This document shows, one piece after another, positions 58,784 to 64,000 of a stretch of 64,000 nt of DNA. How positions within the stretch are numbered: the stretch's first letter is position 1; the number at the start of each line of letters is the position of its first letter. The stretch comes from Lutraria lutraria. Taxonomy: Eukaryota > Mollusca > Bivalvia > Venerida > Mactridae. Where the stretch lies: the NCBI GenBank assembly GCA_964023205.1, contig OZ026845.1, positions 7,884,001-7,948,000 of the forward strand. The letters are read 5' to 3'. Under the pieces are notes generated by a model that saw only the letters and a list, made by a program, of their open reading frames with translations, searched no databases and had not been told where the DNA came from. The position numbers and the translations under genes are program-made.

Positions 58784-59227
58784 ATTTGAAAAGTAACAGA
58801 TTGTCTTATTCATTAATCTCCCCTTTTTGTAAACTTTGATACTCATTCGGAAATCAGTTGTATCCATGCGTTTCATCAATCATTAATGAATAATCATATA
58901 TGTTACTTCTTGCATATTAAGTGGCACTAAGAACGTCCATATGTTGTTTACACTATAAACTGACGATATGGGATCCTGTCTGCAGCGGTACGTGTGTGGT
59001 TTGCTTATTACGTACGTTTCATCGTGTTGGAATGATTACAACAAAGATTTTCCCTAAACAAAGCACGTGATATACGTAAAGTCTGATATTCAAGTGGGCA
59101 TGTATAAGAGTCATCTGCCTTGTTTACCTGATATTCTATCAAGTGACTGTACCGTACCCGCATTTAAGTTCGTTAAGGTTAGCGTACGTCATCTTAAGTG
59201 TACTTCTCATAATAAGAAAAACTATAA

Positions 59228-59732
59228 CAAAACGTTACAGGTAGACGAATTACAAGAAGCATATTGGTTTATGTTTTTGTATGAAGTTGCTTTTTTCATA
59301 AAGGATATTAATTGACTGTATATTTATTCAATCCTACATTAAGGAGAGTATAACATATTTATTACATGATATGAGTAATACACATATATTGACAATCATG
59401 AGTATTTGACAAATGAATAAATTCATGTATTAAGTTCACAAGCACATGGCAATATCATACCCTACATCAATCAAATAGAATAAACCTTAAATGTTAACAA
59501 ATTCACCATAATCTGCTATGATACAACCACATTGAGCTTTAATTAGCATTTCAGATATTATGCCACACAACAGCTTATCTAGGAGAAATGCCTGCATGAT
59601 TTACTTACCTATCAACTATAGATAGATTCAGTCATCATCATTAGCCAATCAAATGGCCAGGATTAGCCAAACTAGTAATAGACACTATAAACTAATACTC
59701 ATATGATTCAGTATAATTCGTCTAGATATATG
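59228..59732 (+). repeat. Family-H dispersed repeat, long copy
   Basis: Counterpart of 16508-17005 over its full length, with minor indels (for example, loss of part of the ATATACACG stretch). Ends at AATTCGTCTAGA, as do the other two copies. Confidence 0.87.
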
Positions 59733-61854
59733 AAGCACGAGCACGAAAGAGAATTACTACTTTGTCTGGGTACCCAAGTTAGTGCTTCAGCAATCATTAT
59801 GATAATAAATCATTAAGAAAATAAATGAATGTTGTTTAGCCCATATATGTTTTCATTTAAACTTTTTATTTAGATATTGTCATTAGGCTTTATTCAGTAA
59901 AGCTTCCTTTTGTTATATATGATTTGTTAGAACCTTATACTGTGTATAAGGTCTCTGGCTTTACAAAATAAAGCCCTTTCTCAATTCAATTTTGTGTCGT
60001 TTTTCATGTAACATACAAGCTTCACCAGTCACCAACACCATGAGGATTATAATACTAATTATTTCAAACATAAAAATGTTTCATCGGACAGCTTACAACG
60101 TTTTATTTTTTATTTTTTGGTAATTCTGCTCTTTACTTATTTGGCGCTGAGTACAAATTAGCATGAATTATTTTTAATTTGAAAAAAAAACTTGCAATTT
60201 CAAGCATCACCCAGTAAATTTGGGACTTCCGTGTTTGTCTGAAATGTTCCTGTTGGTGACTACGTTTCGTCGAATAAAAAGTTCCAAGGACGGCTTACTA
60301 GGTAAAGACGAAGATAGGTGTAGTCCGTGAAGTTCTTCCTAAATAGGTAATACAGTATATGTATATTAACATCCCTTGGGTTCGCAAAATATTGCTGTGG
60401 TATAATATGACTTTTACAGTTAACACAGACATGCTACAAACTGATTTTATTTTTATATTTGATAATCTTATACGGTATATAGCGCAAGTCCAGAAAGAAA
60501 ATGTCCACCCAAATCACCAATTTTCTTTTTGACTTAAGCTTATGTCCGGAGTTCAATTTGGACGCGGAGCGAACGGCAGGGTAGTAAAATCACGGGTGAG
60601 CATTTCCTGGCCCTATCAAATCTGACAGGTAAGCTAATGTCCGGGGAGCTATAATTGTCCACGTACCATTAAAACATTATACTGATTTTTTTTGTAAAAC
60701 ATTTCATTGAAAACATTTTGTTATTGTTTGTTGTTGTTTCCTATCTCTCATGCTGTCGTGTGACACTTGACAAAAATGTACTTTTGTCATTACGAATGTA
60801 GACTATACGGAAAGTATCATCCGACATTGAAATGTATCTTAGAAACGGAAATGTGCGCCGCACAGTGATTTATTTCTATATAATACCATATAACGCCAAC
60901 ACATACATTTTAACTAAGACTCTTTCAGACATCTTTATTCTAACATCGCTTGAGGAAGATTAGGTGAGTTATTTTAGGCAAAAGGAAATGATGCTTCAAA
61001 TGAGATTTACAGTCGGTAATTATAAGGCTTTCCTTTTATTCTTGCAAATCTCCAAATCCTGACAACGGCATTCCGAAATGCTTCCATTCATACATTTTTA
61101 TGAATGGGAAACTTAAGTAAAAAACTCTAGCTAGTGGCACTCCTAGAGACTGTTTTTGTCATATGAACATTTTGATTTAGACTTTTAACCCAATGGCTAA
61201 GAAGGCTGTAGGGTCATTATTTGAATATTTGCAATGCCATCTGACAACTTCATGAAATCCACATCTATCGATAATTGTGTTCGATGTAGGTATTGTGTGT
61301 GACTGTCATCCAGAAATTAACTATAGTAATCACTTGATTAAGAAATCACGATCAAGTTATAGCAAACAGTCCTTAAGGGATAGTGGTATATTTGTCAGAC
61401 AACACAAATATCGCATACGTATTTGCCAGACATTCTGCAAACAGCAACTTAATTTAGTTGATCAGCACATTCCATATCCAACATACAAAGGGCATTTACA
61501 TTTTAGAGCCATGTATTTGTTTGGCTGTCCGGTGTTGCATAATTGTTACAAGTCTGTCTATTGTAGCAATTTATTTAGTTCTTTAAATATCAAGGTTTTT
61601 TAATACAAGACACACACATTGTTCGACATTTCTTACATCTTAACGAACGTGTAAGCTAGTTCTTGAATAAACCTAAACGCATCATCACCAAAAAGCAAGG
61701 CATTTAATCATACATTATATACTAGGTGCATACAGGAATTTATATTTTGTTTTGTGCATGCAAAGAAAATGACACTGTATTAAAAAATATTGATAGCGGG
61801 ATGGTGTACGTTAAATCGTTAAAAAGTTTTTTTACAGTTTGCCTTTCGACAATT
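59733..61854. other. Intergenic, nothing firmly recognised
   Basis: An open frame of 108 codons at 61277-61603 (+) contains several Cys and His but no domain I recognise, and lacks clear splice partners. AAAATAAAGCCCTTTCTCAA near 59965 looks like the 3' end of a retroelement or transcript. Otherwise AT-rich. Confidence 0.4.
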
Positions 61855-61855
61855 C

Positions 61856-62622
61856 GGTTGTTGTTGGTGGTGGTGATCTTAGTGGTAGAGTTGTTGATGT
61901 TGTTGTTGGAGGTGATGGTTGTTGATGTTGTTGTTGGTGATAGAGTTGTTGATGTTGTTGTTGGAGGTGACGGTTGTTTATGTTGTTGGTGATAGAGTTG
62001 TTGATGTTGTTGTTGGAGGTGATGGTTCTTGATGTTGATGGTGGTAGAGTTGTTGTTGTTGGTGGTGGTGGTAATGTTGTTGTTGTTGGTAGTGTTGTTG
62101 GTAGTGGTGGTAATTTTGGTGGTGATGGTGGTGGTTATGTTGTTGTTGTTGGTGGTGGCGGTGGTAGTGTTGTTAGTAGTGTTGTTAATGTTGGTGGTGT
62201 TGGTGGTGATGGTAGTGTTGTTGTTGTTGTTGGTAGTCTTGTTGGAAGTGTTGTTAATGCTGGTGGTGTTAATGTTGTTGGTAATGTTGTTGGTAGTGTT
62301 GTTAATGTTGTTTGTGGTGGTGATGGTAGTGTTGTTGTTGTTGGTAATGTTGTTAATGTTGGTGGTGATGGTAGTGTACGTTGTTGTTGTTGGTAGTGTT
62401 GTTAATGTTGGTGTTGGTGGTAATGTTGTTATTGTTGGCAGTGTTGTTAATGTTGGTGGTGATGGTAGCGTTGTTGTTGTTGGTATTGTTGTTGATGCTG
62501 TTGTTATTGGTGGTCGTGGTAGTTGTTGATGTTGGTGATGGTAGAGTTGTTGATGTTGTTGGTGGTGGTGGTAGAGTTATTGATATTGGTGGTAGAGTTG
62601 CTTATGTTGTTGTGGGTACAAT
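61856..62622. repeat. GTT/GGT trinucleotide tract (about 770 bp)
   Basis: Imperfect GTTGTTGGTGGT-type triplets with TGATGTTGTT and TAATGTTG interspersions. The Val/Gly-rich and Leu/Val-rich frames are triplet artefacts. Confidence 0.95.
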
Positions 62623-63295
62623 ATTATTGCGTCTGCAAATCCAAACTTTTTAAAGTCCTTTGCTATGCATACATGTTGTTCTAGTTTTATTAGTTGGTTT
62701 ATCAATGGCATGTTAAGTGCCCTTTTGTTAATTTGTATCCTGATTTTCTCGAGTGTTATATGTTATCCCTGAGGTCTATATGTGCACTATTTGTTGGTTA
62801 ATCTGCAGCAATATAAATAATATCATGCTAACATCAACACTTATTTATCTACTTCCATATAACCATACTTTTGTGTTTTTCATTCACCCTCAATGAATCC
62901 GTACTTTGACATCTTCGGTTTGTCATACTTCATTTTCTTATAAGTACAGTAAAATATTTGTTTTTACATAAAATTATAATGTTATTTGACTGTGTTTTCC
63001 ATTGATTATTGTTCACGCGTTCACACCTATTTTGCATCTGTTTGTAGGTTACTAAATAAATAATGTTCTATTCTCCTCTGTTATGCCGTTCTTTCACTGT
63101 TGGGGAGAGGTAATGTTTTTTCCTATACTGTCATGGAGATGGTCGTTTTCTTTACTGTTCGTTTTTGTTGCTACTGTTATTATCCTTGTTGCATCTGCTG
63201 CTGTGGAGGTTGTTCTTATTGTTTTGGAGATAGTGAATGATATTATGGCTTCACATCGTCGTCCCCCATTGGTGCATCTGATAGTAGTAGTTTAT
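62623..63295. other. Intergenic, nothing recognised
   Basis: T-rich sequence. The frame at 63083-63367 runs into the following SINE and has no domain. Confidence 0.4.
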
Positions 63296-63299
63296 TTTG

Positions 63300-63550
63300 T
63301 TTGTTTATATCGAGTTCTACGCCCCTTTATAACAATCAGTGTCATATTAGGCGGACAGTTCACCTAATCATCGCTCCTGGGAAGAACCAGTACTGCATAG
63401 TCACCCATCCTCCGTAAGCAACTGTTTACTTTCTCACATAAAGAGACATGCGGGTCGGTGGCGGGGCTAGAACCCACGACCCTCTATCAGTGAGAGGTTA
63501 TAGTGATTTGAAGTCAGAGACCTTAACCACTCGACCACAGAGACGGGTCT
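63300..63550 (-). mobile_element. SINE family A, reverse orientation, full length
   Basis: The reverse strand begins GACCCGTCTCTGTGGTCGAG, then TGGTTAAGGTCTCTGACTTC, GGGTCGTGGGTTCTAGCCCC (B box, one change) and the family body to GGGGCGTAGAACTC. Confidence 0.9.
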
Positions 63551-64000
63551 GACAGTAGAAGTGGTTCCCTGCAGCTGCAGTAAAGCAATAAAACGTGAAC
63601 ATGTTCAGCCTTTATCAGAATAATCAAAGGAAGATTTCACAAGGTGGTACCAGAGTAGAAGGCAACGCGGATTCGAAAATAATATTCACAACGAATCTAC
63701 CTGAAAATGTAAATAAATGCATGAAACTGACAGGAAGGAAATCAAGCTGGTTGCGTGACTTTTCTAAAACATATTGTTTCTGAAAAGACACCTGTTGTCA
63801 GCTTTTAAGACGAGGAAAGGCTGAATATTATAGATAAACGAGGTTGATCCAGAAATAACAGGTTTATCCCGCTGATGGCAACTTGAAACTACATATCATG
63901 CGTTTTACATTTTTCTTCAGGTGGTGAATCAAACACATACTCTAGCATGTTTACAGTTTCCTGCTTCTTTCTATCCGTCTACAATAACGTAAATGTTGTT
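63551..64000. other. Right edge, no supported gene
   Basis: A 62-codon frame at 63595-63783 (+) starts MNMFSLYQNNQRKISQGGTR and has no recognised domain. It could be part of an exon continuing past the window, but there is no evidence for that. Confidence 0.35.

Noticed and set aside
61726..62653. Val/Gly and Leu/Val-rich plus-strand frames
   Set aside because: GTT/GGT trinucleotide tract; no flanking coding sequence.

Overview
The window is eukaryotic, AT-rich and densely loaded with repeats. It most resembles the genome of a bivalve mollusc. That is an inference from the gene architecture (short exons, phase-1 introns), several tRNA-derived SINE families, many short inverted-repeat transposons, and a dispersed 'TGACCTTGACC...cagacagacag' repeat of the kind I associate with molluscan genomes. 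No bacterial operons, rRNA or CRISPR are present. One fixed-size 200-N assembly gap lies at 2144-2343.

Two multi-exon genes can be reconstructed with matching splice phases. (1) On the + strand, five exons from 8550 to 13457 encode a 201-residue secreted protein of the ML-domain / GM2 ganglioside activator type (GM2A-like), with a poly(A) signal about 50 bp after the stop. (2) On the - strand, six exons from 42470 down to 29354 encode a 414-residue follistatin (FST): signal peptide, follistatin N-terminal domain, three ten-cysteine follistatin/Kazal modules, and an unusual, strongly basic C-terminal tail on its own exon. Every internal FST intron is phase 1. A third, partial coding feature is a Thr/Ser/Pro-rich (mucin-like) exon at about 654-1074 on the + strand. 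It carries an apparent one-base frameshift, and the rest of its gene cannot be seen.

Layout: 1-6.6 kb, mucin-like exon, gap, small repeats; 6.68-8.51 kb, a foldback element ending about 30 bp before the GM2A-like start codon; 8.55-13.5 kb, GM2A-like gene with repeats in its introns; 13.6-14.9 kb, pentanucleotide array grading into 50-bp units; 15-22 kb, intergenic MITEs and SINEs; 22.6-25.2 kb, a 2.5-kb satellite with a 23-bp unit; 25-29 kb, intergenic; 29.35-42.5 kb, FST, whose 7-kb first intron holds a 30-bp minisatellite and whose probable 3'UTR holds a 39-bp minisatellite; 43-64 kb, no supported host gene, but a decayed non-LTR retrotransposon (about 45.0-46.75 kb), SINEs, MITEs and simple repeats.

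The two complete genes are not a pathway unit. One is a lipid-binding/lysosomal-type cofactor and the other a TGF-beta-family antagonist, and they converge (+ then -) across about 16 kb of repeats. The most interesting signals are the basic follistatin tail, the reduced-cysteine GM2A-like protein, several related inverted-repeat element families (one ending about 10 bp from an exon), and the TATA-box-like 23-bp satellite.
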